Assembly (NCBI RefSeq): GCF_038594605.1 | Contig: NZ_JBCFZM010000001.1 | Span: 434,001 to 498,000 of the forward strand | Reading direction: 5' to 3' | Length of the DNA stretch: 64,000 bases | Source of the DNA: Alteriqipengyuania bathyomarina_B | GTDB taxonomy: Bacteria > Pseudomonadota > Alphaproteobacteria > Sphingomonadales > Sphingomonadaceae | Notes under the pieces: generated by a model | The model's input: the letters and a program-made list of their open reading frames with translations, nothing else | Database searches by the model: none | Told to the model about the DNA's origin: nothing | Part shown: positions 26,226-34,556 of the stretch, piece by piece | Numbering within the stretch: the stretch's first letter is position 1 | Layout of the letters: every line of letters begins with the position of its first letter | Made by a program: the position numbers and the translations under genes

Positions 26226-26309
26226 TGTGCTAAAGCACTATGGCTATCGGGCAGGGATAATGCGCCCTTAACGATCGCGGGCTAAGCAAGGGCGGTGACG
26301 GACGGACAG

Positions 26310-27284
26310 ATGACCAGCGTGCCGGAAAACATGCCGGGTACGATCCACACCGATCAGGCGGTGGATGCTGGCCTGCGCGCCGAACTGGCGCGCGGGGACA
26401 TGGCGCTGTCGACATTGACGCCGGTGCTCACGCATTTCCTTAATACGCAGGACCGATCGCTGTTCAGCGACTCGATCGTGGCGCGGGTTCGGGGCATGCT
26501 TCGCAGCGCGTCCTTCCGGCTGCTGCGGGTCGAGGCAGAGGAAATCGGCGCAAACGATGTCTTCGCCTATGCCGAGGCGCGGGCGGATGCACTGGGCGAG
26601 GAGCTGGCGCGCCATGCTGCTTTTCTCGGCCATTGCCATGCGCTTGCCATAGAATGGCAGTTGGCGGACCGTCTGCGCGGGCGCGACGGGATCGATCCGG
26701 TGCTCTCGCCGCTGCTCCAATCGCTGATCGCTTCCGACGATGCGGAGCTGGCCGATGCGGCGATGGGCACGCTCGCGGCGCAGGCCCGCTTCATCGAGCA
26801 ACAAAAGCGGATGGAAATGCCGCTGGCCGAGCTGCCCGAAGACCAGTTCGTGAATTTCATCTCGACCTGGCGGCGCCAGCGCGAAGACGTGAGCGAGGAT
26901 CTTGCTACTACGGTCGAAGCGCGCATCCGCCAGATGCGGGCAGATAACGAGGCGCGCCTTTCGCTGCTGGACCGCACGATGAGAGGTTTGGGGGCGCGGG
27001 CCGATGCCGCTCTCTCGCTGACCCATGCGGGTGCCGCGCTGTTCCTCACCGCGCTTGCGCACCGGGCGGGGCAGGACCGCGACATTGCCGTCGTCTCCAC
27101 CAATGATCGACAGCTGGTGCGCTTTGCTCTCTCGCTCCGGGCCGCCGGGTTGAACGCCGCCGAGGCCCGCGCGCAGCTGCGCTGCCTGCACCCCGATGCG
27201 ACCATGCCCGCCAGCCTCGCGCACCTGAGCACGGCCGATGCCCGCGCATTGCTGGAATCCTCGCCCTACGGGCAAGCCGAATAA
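26310..27284 (+). CDS. Helical protein of unknown function in the signalling cluster
   Basis: About 324 residues from the ATG at 26310; an in-frame GTG at 26295 is an alternative but has a poorly spaced ribosome site. The protein is predicted almost fully alpha-helical and rich in Ala, Arg and Glu. It has no signal peptide or transmembrane segment, and I do not recognise the family. It lies between the Hpt-like gene and the histidine-kinase-like gene; the latter starts seven bases after its stop, so the two are co-translated and probably work together. Confidence 0.8.
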   Translation: MTSVPENMPGTIHTDQAVDAGLRAELARGDMALSTLTPVLTHFLNTQDRSLFSDSIVARVRGMLRSASFRLLRVEAEEIGANDVFAYAEARADALGEELARHAAFLGHCHALAIEWQLADRLRGRDGIDPVLSPLLQSLIASDDAELADAAMGTLAAQARFIEQQKRMEMPLAELPEDQFVNFISTWRRQREDVSEDLATTVEARIRQMRADNEARLSLLDRTMRGLGARADAALSLTHAGAALFLTALAHRAGQDRDIAVVSTNDRQLVRFALSLRAAGLNAAEARAQLRCLHPDATMPASLAHLSTADARALLESSPYGQAE

Positions 27285-27291
27285 GAGCCCC

Positions 27292-28674
27292 ATGGAACAC
27301 GACGGACAGACTTATATCGCGCGCGCGCGGACCGATGCGAAGGATCGCCTGGTCGCCGCCGACGAGCCGCTTTCTACCCTTCAGCGCCGCTGCGGGGGCG
27401 AGATACCCGGGACTATCGCGATTCCCGAATTGCGTGAGCAGGTTCGTAATGCCCGTCGCACAAATCTGCGGCTCGGGCGCACGATCCATGCGTTTGATGG
27501 GGCGGACCGGATCAAGGCGTGGATGGAGATCGTCCCGGCCGGCGGTGGAGACGACGATCCGAACGCGGGTTGCTCCATCGGTATCGTGACCTGGCAGGCG
27601 AGCCCCCCGCCGGTAGAACGCGACGACGATGCCGCCGCACGGCGCGACGCGATCGATGATGCACTGGCGGAACTGCATGCGCGCCTCGACCCCGCTCAGA
27701 AACTGCTGACCGTTCACACCGAGGCGGAGGATCTCCAACCGCTGCTCAAGCGGATGAGCGAGAATCTGGGTCAGGTGTGGACCGACTTTGTCAGCATCGA
27801 GGGCAACAGCCATGCCCAGCCACTGCATTGGCGGCTGCTCGATCAGTCGCGTGTCAGCGTCGACGGCAGCCCGCGCAGCTGGACAGCACGGCTGATCCCT
27901 CTTGGTGCCCCTCATCCCGGATCGCAGGGTTTCGAGCTTTACCTGATCGCCAACCGTGCCTGGGTTCGGCGCGAGCAGCGGACCAACCGAAGGGCCGAGG
28001 ACGGCGCGTCGATTGGCCGCGATCTGACCCCGATCCTGCGCCAGCCGATCGCCCGCATCGTCGCCAATGCCGAGACGATCCGATCGCGGCTAGCCGGGCC
28101 TTTGGGCGAGGAATACAGCGATTATGCGCGCGATATCGTGAATGCCGGACAGCACCTGCTGTCGCTGGTCGACGACCTGACCGACCTCGAGGTCGTCGAA
28201 TCCGACGGTTTTCGCGCGGCGCCCGATCGGATCGATCTCGCCGATGTTGCGCAGCGCGCGGCAGGCATTCTCGCGGTGCGGGCGCAGGAGAAGCGGATCA
28301 CCATCGCGGCGCCTGGTTCGGGCGCAAGCCAGCCCGCCATCGCCGAATTCCGGCGCGCGCTGCAAGTTCTGCTCAATCTGGTGGGCAACGCTATCCGCTA
28401 TTCGCCCGACGGCTCGACCATCAAGGTTTCTCTCAGCGAGGAAGGCGGAAAAGCGCGGGTTTCGGTGACCGACGAGGGTCCTGGTTTGGACGCGCAGGCC
28501 CAGCAGATCGTGTTCGACAAGTTCGAACGTCTCGGCCGCAGCGGCGGCGGAGGTTCGGGCTTGGGGCTCTATATCTCGAAGCGTCTTGCGCAGGCGATGG
28601 GCGGCGATCTGTCGATCGAAAGCACACCGGGCGAGGGCGCGACTTTCACTCTGACGGTTCCGGCCGGCACCTGA
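27292..28674 (+). CDS. Histidine-kinase-like protein with a degenerate H-box
   Basis: A 460-residue soluble protein with no transmembrane segment. Residues 1-235 are a sensor-like region. A HisKA-like helical pair spans about 240-300 and a HATPase_c domain about 330-458. The ATP-binding boxes look intact: N-box LNLVGNAIRYSPDGS (Asn366), VTDEGPGLD (Asp394) and GGGSGLGLYISKRLAQ. In the HisKA helix the segment TPILRQPIARIVANAE aligns with SHELRTPLNAILGFAE, putting Pro247 where the phosphorylated His should be and Ile248 at the adjacent Glu. So it should bind ATP but cannot autophosphorylate at the usual site. It ends at a strong bidirectional terminator. Confidence 0.88.
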   Translation: MEHDGQTYIARARTDAKDRLVAADEPLSTLQRRCGGEIPGTIAIPELREQVRNARRTNLRLGRTIHAFDGADRIKAWMEIVPAGGGDDDPNAGCSIGIVTWQASPPPVERDDDAAARRDAIDDALAELHARLDPAQKLLTVHTEAEDLQPLLKRMSENLGQVWTDFVSIEGNSHAQPLHWRLLDQSRVSVDGSPRSWTARLIPLGAPHPGSQGFELYLIANRAWVRREQRTNRRAEDGASIGRDLTPILRQPIARIVANAETIRSRLAGPLGEEYSDYARDIVNAGQHLLSLVDDLTDLEVVESDGFRAAPDRIDLADVAQRAAGILAVRAQEKRITIAAPGSGASQPAIAEFRRALQVLLNLVGNAIRYSPDGSTIKVSLSEEGGKARVSVTDEGPGLDAQAQQIVFDKFERLGRSGGGGSGLGLYISKRLAQAMGGDLSIESTPGEGATFTLTVPAGT

Positions 28675-28714
28675 CACAAAAAGGGCCGCAGCTTGCGCCG
28701 CGGCCCTTTTGTGT
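28675..28714. terminator. Bidirectional rho-independent terminator
   Basis: The stem GGGCCGC/GCGGCCC is flanked by A5 on the left and T4 on the right, further extended by CACA/TGTG. It starts right after the kinase-like stop and lies 15 bases from the gltA stop, serving both convergent genes. Confidence 0.85.
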
Positions 28715-28728
28715 AAGCGTGCTACCGA

Positions 28729-30015
28729 TCAGCGCTTGTCGACTGGCACGTAGTCGCGTTCGGTCGGCCCGGTGTAGAGCTGACGCGGACGGCCGATGAC
28801 CTGAGCGGGATCGGAGATCATTTCGTTCCACTGCGCGACCCAACCCACGGTGCGGGCGAGCGCGAACAACGCGGTAAACATCGTCGTCGGGAAACCGATC
28901 GCCGAGAGGATAATCCCCGAGTAGAAATCGACGTTGGGGAACAGCTTCTTCTCGATGAAATAGGGATCGTTGAGCGCCATTTCTTCCAGCCGCAGGGCGG
29001 TTTCGAAGACCGGATCGTCGACCTTGAGCGCGCTGAAAACTTCGCGTACGGTTTCCTGCATTACGGTCGCGCGCGGATCGTAGTTCTTGTAGACGCGGTG
29101 GCCGAAGCCCATCAGGCGGAACGGATCGTCCTTGTCCTTCGCACGCTCGATATAGTGCGGGATGTTCTCCGGACGACCGATCTCGCGCAGCATGTTGAGC
29201 GCCGCTTCGTTCGCGCCGCCATGCGCCGGGCCCCACAGGCAGGCAATCCCGGCAGCGGTGCATGCGAAGGGGTTCGCGCCCGATGAGCCGGCAAGGCGTA
29301 CCGTGCTGGTCGATGCGTTCTGTTCGTGGTCGGCATGGAGGATGAAGATCCGGTCCATCGCCTTTTCGACTTCCGGAACGACTTCGTATTCCTCTGCCGG
29401 CACGCCGAAGGTCATGCGCAGGAAATTGCCCGTGTAGCTGAGCGAATTGTCCGGCTGCATGAAGGGCTGGCCGATCGAATACTTGTACGCCCACGCCGCG
29501 ATCGTCGGCATCTTGGCGATCAGGCGATGGCTCGAAATCTTGCGATGTTCGGGATCGGCGATGTCGGTGCTGTCATGGTAGAATGCCGACAGCGCGCCGA
29601 CCACGCCACACATGATCGCCATCGGGTGCGCATCGCGGCGGAAACCCTGATAGAATTGGCGCAGCTGATCGTGCAGCATCGTATGCCGGGTGATCGTGTA
29701 GGTGAAATCGTCCAGCTCGTCCTGCGAAGGCAGCTCGCTGTTGAGCAGCAGGTAGGCGACTTCCATGAAGCTCGACTGCTCGGCCAGTTGGCCGATGGGA
29801 TAGCCGCGATGGAGCAGCACGCCCTCTTCGCCATCGATGAAGGTCAGCGCGCTTTCGCAGCTGGCCGTCGACTTGAAGCCGGGATCGTAGGTGAACTTGC
29901 CGGTCGTTCCGTAGAACTTGCGGATGTCCATGACCTCGGGCCCGCAGGTGCCTTCGAGAACCGGGAATTCCTGCGTGTTGCCGCCGATATCCAGCTTTGC
30001 TGTGGTGTCTGCCAT
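28729..30015 (-). CDS. gltA: Citrate synthase
   Basis: A 428-residue type II citrate synthase that condenses oxaloacetate and acetyl-CoA. Active-site blocks are HADHEQNASTSTVRLAG, GPAHGGANEAAL and MGFGHRVYKNYDPRA. The ATG at 30015 is chosen because GGAG lies six bases upstream; a longer in-frame version adds only five residues. It lies 11 bases downstream of gltX and is probably co-transcribed with it. Confidence 0.97.
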   Translation of the reverse strand: MADTTAKLDIGGNTQEFPVLEGTCGPEVMDIRKFYGTTGKFTYDPGFKSTASCESALTFIDGEEGVLLHRGYPIGQLAEQSSFMEVAYLLLNSELPSQDELDDFTYTITRHTMLHDQLRQFYQGFRRDAHPMAIMCGVVGALSAFYHDSTDIADPEHRKISSHRLIAKMPTIAAWAYKYSIGQPFMQPDNSLSYTGNFLRMTFGVPAEEYEVVPEVEKAMDRIFILHADHEQNASTSTVRLAGSSGANPFACTAAGIACLWGPAHGGANEAALNMLREIGRPENIPHYIERAKDKDDPFRLMGFGHRVYKNYDPRATVMQETVREVFSALKVDDPVFETALRLEEMALNDPYFIEKKLFPNVDFYSGIILSAIGFPTTMFTALFALARTVGWVAQWNEMISDPAQVIGRPRQLYTGPTERDYVPVDKR

Positions 30016-30026
30016 GGGGGTCTCCT

Positions 30027-31472
30027 TCAATCCTGTGTGGGGTCCGCCGAAACGGCCTGCGCTGCAATACGCGCAAGCGACTCCTCTTTTCCGAGGAGGG
30101 CGAGAACATCGAAAATGCCGGGGCTTGTCGTGGTCCCGGTGAGGGCCGCCCGCAGGGGCTGGGCCAGCTTCCCGAGGCCAAGTTCAAGCCGCTCGGCCAG
30201 CGATTTGGTAGTGGCTTCCAGGGCCTCGATTGTCCAGTCGTTTTGCTCTGTCAGAGCGCCGTGCACCTCGGCCAGCCGCGCACGCGCTTCGTCGTCGAGC
30301 AGCGCGGTCGCTTTCTCGGTCATGGTCAGCGGACGCGAAACGAACAGGAAGCGTGCATTGTCGGCGAGTTCGTGCAGATCCTTCGCGCGGGTCTTGAGCA
30401 CGGGCATGGCACGCGCCAGCAGATCGCGGTCGATCTCGCCATCTACCTCGCCCGACAGCTCCTGCGCGACGAGCTGCGCCAGTCGGGTATCGTCCGCCTC
30501 GCGGATGTAATGCCCGTTGAGATTCTGCAGCTTCTTGATGTCGAAGCGTGCCGGGCTGCGGCCCACGCCATCGAGGTCGAACAGCTCGATCGCCTCGGCC
30601 TGCGTGATCTCTTCCCGGTCACCGTGGCCCCAGCCGAGCCGCAGCAGGTAATTGAACAGCGATTCGGGCAGGATGCCCAATTCGTCGCGATACGCCTCTA
30701 CCCCAACGGCACCATGGCGCTTGGAAAGCTTGGCCCCGTCGCTGCCGTGGATCAGCGGGACATGGGCATAGACAGGGTCGGGCCAGCCACCTTCGATCGC
30801 GTCCATTGCGCGGTAAATAGGCAGCTGGCGGAAGGCATTGTTCAGGTGGTCGTCCCCGCGGATCACATGCGTCACGCCCATGTCGTGATCGTCCACCACC
30901 ACCGCCAGCATGTAGGTCGGCGTGCCGTCGGCGCGCAGCAGGATGTAGTCGTCGACCTCCTCGTTCTTCACCGTCACGCGGCCCTGAACGGCATCGTCGA
31001 TCGCTGTCTCGCCGTCCTTCGGAACCTTCAGACGGACGGTGAAGGGCGCACCCTCTTGCTCTGCGCCGGGCTCACGGTCGCGCCAGCGGCCGTCGTAGCG
31101 CATCGGTTGCTTGTTGGCGCGCTGCTCGGCGCGCATCGCTTCCAGCTCTTCGGGCGTTGCGTAGCAGCGATAGGCATGGCCATTGGCGAGCAGAATGTTC
31201 GCGACTTCGGCGTGACGTTCGGCGCGCTCCGACTGGAACACGGTGTCCCCATCGAAATCGAGGCCGAGCCAGTCGAGACTGTCGATGATCTTGTCGATCG
31301 CGTCCTGGGTGGAGCGCTTCTGATCGGTATCCTCGATCCGCAACATCACCTTGCCGCCATGGTGGCGGGCATAGAGCCAGTTGAACAGGGCGGTGCGCGC
31401 GCCGCCGAGATGCAGATATCCGGTCGGTGATGGAGCGAAGCGGGTAATGATCGTGCCGGTTTCGCTTGCCAT
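30027..31472 (-). CDS. gltX: Glutamate--tRNA ligase
   Basis: A 481-residue class I aminoacyl-tRNA synthetase. The HIGH-type motif is HLGGART beginning at residue 21 after RFAPSPTGYL, and the KMSKS-type motif is KLSKRHG. Alphaproteobacteria often have two GltX paralogues, one discriminating and one charging tRNA-Gln; which one this is cannot be told from sequence alone. Divergent from comEC, with 29 bases between the starts. Confidence 0.96.
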   Translation of the reverse strand: MASETGTIITRFAPSPTGYLHLGGARTALFNWLYARHHGGKVMLRIEDTDQKRSTQDAIDKIIDSLDWLGLDFDGDTVFQSERAERHAEVANILLANGHAYRCYATPEELEAMRAEQRANKQPMRYDGRWRDREPGAEQEGAPFTVRLKVPKDGETAIDDAVQGRVTVKNEEVDDYILLRADGTPTYMLAVVVDDHDMGVTHVIRGDDHLNNAFRQLPIYRAMDAIEGGWPDPVYAHVPLIHGSDGAKLSKRHGAVGVEAYRDELGILPESLFNYLLRLGWGHGDREEITQAEAIELFDLDGVGRSPARFDIKKLQNLNGHYIREADDTRLAQLVAQELSGEVDGEIDRDLLARAMPVLKTRAKDLHELADNARFLFVSRPLTMTEKATALLDDEARARLAEVHGALTEQNDWTIEALEATTKSLAERLELGLGKLAQPLRAALTGTTTSPGIFDVLALLGKEESLARIAAQAVSADPTQD

Positions 31473-31501
31473 CTAAGCGCGCTTCCTTTCCATTTCAAAA
31501 T

Positions 31502-33796
31502 ATGGCTGCACAGCCCACGTATCCCAGCCCGTCCGATGACGTAACGCCCGGCCACAATGGTCGATCCGACGGCGTGACTGGCGCGGGTGATGGTGCAGCG
31601 CAGCAGCGGCTTTGGCAGGTGGTTCGCCGTGTGTCCAGCCCGGTGAAGCACGCGGTGCGACGCGTGGATGCAGGTCTGTCGCAAGCGGGGTTGGAGCGGG
31701 GCCCCTGGCTCGTGGTCGCAGTTATCGCAGGCATCGCGCTTTGGCTTGCCTTGCCGACGCCGTTGACATGGGCGGGGGCGGCGCTTGCGGCGGGCGCTAG
31801 CGCGGGCACGGGGCTCGTGCTGCTGAGATCGGGGCGGGTGCCCGACCTCGGGCTGGCGTTGTTCGTTCTTGGGTTGGCGGTGGCTTTCGGCATCGGGCTG
31901 ATCTGGGCCCGCTCGGCGACAGTCGGCGCGCCCGCCATCGACTACCCGCAGATGCGGACAATGGACGTCGCCGTTCTCGAGCGTGAGGAGCAACCTGCCA
32001 GAGAGCGCATCAGGCTGATTGTCGCCACCCGCGAGGCGACGGTCGATGGCACGGGTGGGAAAGCGATCAAGCTGCGGATCAATGTGCCGATCGAGCAGGC
32101 GCAACCCGTCATGCAGCGGGGCGCGGTCCTCCGGATGACCGCGCGGCTGATGCCTCCTGCCGCGCCGCTGGTGCCGGGCGGATACGACTTTGCGCGAACC
32201 GCGTGGTTCCAGGGACTCGCGGCGACCGGATCGGCGGTCGGGGAGGTCGAGGTGATCAAACCGCCGCCGCCCGGGTGGGGCGGCATCGCGCAGGTCCAGC
32301 GCGATCTGTCGGCCCATGTCCGCTCGCGGCTGGGCGGATCGGCGGGGAGCATCGCGGCGGCTTTTGCAAGCGGGGATCGCGGAGCGATCGCCGAAGGCGA
32401 CGAGGATGCGATGCGCGATGCGGGACTGACCCACCTGCTCTCGATCAGCGGACTGCATGTGAGCGCGGTGATCGCGGCGGCGTATTTTCTGGCGTTAAAG
32501 CTGCTCGCCCCGTGGCCGTGGCTCGCCCTGCGTGTGCGCCTGCCGGTGGTCGCGGCGGCGGTCGGCGCGCTTGCGGGCGTCGGGTACACCTTGCTGACCG
32601 GCGCCGAAGTCCCCACCGTGCGCAGCTGTGCCGCCGCTGTGCTGGTGTTGATCGCGCTTGCGCTGGGGCGAGAGCCGCTGACCTTCCGGCTGCTGTCGGT
32701 GGCGGCGGGGTTCGTGCTGCTGTTGTGGCCGGAAAGCGTGGCGGGGCCGAGCTTCCAGATGAGTTTCGCCGCAGTGCTCGCGATCGTCGCCCTGCATAAC
32801 AGCGCGCCCGCGCGCGCCTTCCTCGCGCCGCGAGAGGAAGCGTGGTTCATGCGGCCCCTGCGCGGCGGCGCGATGCTGCTGGTAACCGGGCTGGTAATCG
32901 AGATCGCGTTGATGCCGATCGTCCTGTTCCACTTCCATCGGGCGGGGTTTTACGGCGCGTTTGCCAATATGGTCGGCATTCCGCTGGTGACCTTCGTTTC
33001 CATGCCCTTGATCGCGCTCGCGCTGGTGGCGGATCTCGTAGGATTGGGCGCGCCGATCTGGTGGCTCGTCGGCAAGTCGCTCGACCTGCTGCTGGGGATC
33101 GCGCATTTCACCGCGAGCCGGCCCGGGGCGGTCAAGCTGGCGCCGCATATGGGCAGTTTCGCCTTCCTTCTGTTCGTCGGCGGTGGCCTGTGGCTGGCGC
33201 TGTGGAGCGGGCGAGCGCGGTTCGCGGGGCTGGTGCCCGTCGCAATCGCCACCGTCCTGACCATCACCACCCCGCGGCCTGACATCCTTATCTCGCGCGA
33301 CGGGCGCGATGTCGGGATTGTGGAGGCTGGCGAACTGCTGACCTTGCGTGAAAGCCAGTCCTCCTATGCCAGTGATACGCTGGCCGAACTCGGAGCGCTC
33401 GATAGCGAACCGGTGCCGCTTGCGCAGTGGCCCGGAGCGCGGTGCAGCCCCGAATTCTGCGTTGCCAGCATCACGCGGGAAAGCGAGACATACCACCTGC
33501 TGCTCGCCCGTGGGCGCGATTACGTGACCGAGCGAGACCTTGCGGCGGCCTGTGCGCGGGTCGACATTGTCGTTGCCGACCGCTGGTTGCCGCGAAGCTG
33601 TGCCCCGCGCTGGATCAAGGCCGACCGGCGCATGCTGTCAGAGACCGGCGGCCTCGCGATCCGGCTTGCCGACCGCGATATCCAGACCGTGGCGGAGGGG
33701 CAGGGCGCGCATGGCTGGTGGCATGGGGAGGGAGGTGTCGCACGCGAACCGGACGATCCCCCTCCTGCACGCAATCAGACCGACCGCACTCAGTGA
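31502..33796 (+). CDS. comEC: ComEC/Rec2 family DNA-uptake channel protein without a beta-lactamase domain
   Basis: A 764-residue polytopic membrane protein. It has an N-terminal hydrophobic part with a DUF4131-type OB-fold region and the competence domain signature LTHLLSISGLHVSAV near residue 310. About ten helices end around residue 590. The C-terminal part, about 170 residues, lacks the HxHxDH metal motif of Bacillus ComEC, so it would not act as a nuclease. The ATG at 31502 is preferred; a TTG further up overlaps gltX. Its 3' end overlaps the convergent lexA gene by seven bases. Confidence 0.9.
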   Translation: MAAQPTYPSPSDDVTPGHNGRSDGVTGAGDGAAQQRLWQVVRRVSSPVKHAVRRVDAGLSQAGLERGPWLVVAVIAGIALWLALPTPLTWAGAALAAGASAGTGLVLLRSGRVPDLGLALFVLGLAVAFGIGLIWARSATVGAPAIDYPQMRTMDVAVLEREEQPARERIRLIVATREATVDGTGGKAIKLRINVPIEQAQPVMQRGAVLRMTARLMPPAAPLVPGGYDFARTAWFQGLAATGSAVGEVEVIKPPPPGWGGIAQVQRDLSAHVRSRLGGSAGSIAAAFASGDRGAIAEGDEDAMRDAGLTHLLSISGLHVSAVIAAAYFLALKLLAPWPWLALRVRLPVVAAAVGALAGVGYTLLTGAEVPTVRSCAAAVLVLIALALGREPLTFRLLSVAAGFVLLLWPESVAGPSFQMSFAAVLAIVALHNSAPARAFLAPREEAWFMRPLRGGAMLLVTGLVIEIALMPIVLFHFHRAGFYGAFANMVGIPLVTFVSMPLIALALVADLVGLGAPIWWLVGKSLDLLLGIAHFTASRPGAVKLAPHMGSFAFLLFVGGGLWLALWSGRARFAGLVPVAIATVLTITTPRPDILISRDGRDVGIVEAGELLTLRESQSSYASDTLAELGALDSEPVPLAQWPGARCSPEFCVASITRESETYHLLLARGRDYVTERDLAAACARVDIVVADRWLPRSCAPRWIKADRRMLSETGGLAIRLADRDIQTVAEGQGAHGWWHGEGGVAREPDDPPPARNQTDRTQ

Positions 33797-34476
33797 TAGC
33801 GGCGCAGCAGCCCCGCCAGTTTGCCCTGCACCTGAACTGCGCGGCTTTCGTACACTTGCGGCTCGTAGCTCGCATTGGCCGGATCGAGCCGAACGTTTCC
33901 GCCATCGCGCCACAAGTACTTGAGCGTCGCTTCCTCGTTTTCGACCAGTGCGACCACGATATCGCCGTCGCGCGCGGTGTCGGCGCGGCGGATCAGCGCG
34001 TAGTCGCCATCGAAAATGCCCGCCTCGATCATCGAGTCGCCCGAAACCTCCAGCGCGAAATGCTCGCCTGGGCCGAGCAGCGCGGCAGGGACCGGCAGGC
34101 TCTGGTGATCCTCGAACGCTTCGATCGGGGCACCTGCCGCAATCCGCCCATGGAGCGGAATGTCGATCACGTCGTTGGCGGCTTCGGGCATCTGCGCGGG
34201 AACCCGCGTCGTCTGCGCGCCCAGATCGTTCGCGGGCTTGGGCATCGAGCCGGCAACCGCGCTGTCGGGCATCTTGAGCACTTCCAGCGCGCGTGCGCGG
34301 TTGGGCAGGCGGCGGATGAAGCCGCGTTCTTCCAGCGCCGATATCAGGCGATGCACACCGGATTTGCTCTTGAGATCGAGCGCATCCTTCATCTCTTCGA
34401 AAGACGGCGAGATGCCGGTCCCTTCGAGACGATCATGAATGAACCGGAGCAGTTCATGCTGCTTCGCCGTCAACAT
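33790..34476 (-). CDS. lexA: LexA repressor
   Basis: The 228-residue SOS repressor. The N-terminal winged helix includes SFEEMKDALDLKSKSGVHRL (residues 25-44). The self-cleavage site is Ala114-Gly115 in RIAAGAPIEAF, with catalytic Ser148 in SGDSMIEAG and Lys186 in EATLKYLW. Start chosen at 34476, where GGAG lies nine bases upstream. A LexA box overlaps its own promoter. It ends the trp-moa gene series and converges on comEC. Confidence 0.97.
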   Translation of the reverse strand: MLTAKQHELLRFIHDRLEGTGISPSFEEMKDALDLKSKSGVHRLISALEERGFIRRLPNRARALEVLKMPDSAVAGSMPKPANDLGAQTTRVPAQMPEAANDVIDIPLHGRIAAGAPIEAFEDHQSLPVPAALLGPGEHFALEVSGDSMIEAGIFDGDYALIRRADTARDGDIVVALVENEEATLKYLWRDGGNVRLDPANASYEPQVYESRAVQVQGKLAGLLRRYH

Positions 34477-34513
34477 CGGGCATTTCTCCGCTTTACCTGT
34501 TCGCCTGTCATGC

Positions 34514-34528
34514 GAACGAATACGGAAC
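34514..34528 (-). promoter_or_regulatory. LexA operator (SOS box)
   Basis: On the minus strand this reads GTTC-CGTATTC-GTTC, an exact match to the alphaproteobacterial LexA site GTTC-N7-GTTC. It sits directly downstream of the -10 of the lexA promoter, as expected for autorepression. Confidence 0.9.
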
Positions 34529-34556
34529 AATTAGGAAACTCATTTCGGCAAGTCAA
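34528..34556 (-). promoter_or_regulatory. lexA promoter
   Basis: Minus-strand TTGACT, a 17-base spacer and TAATTG. The -35 overlaps the last codons of moeA, and the -10 abuts the LexA box, which would block transcription start. Confidence 0.75.
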
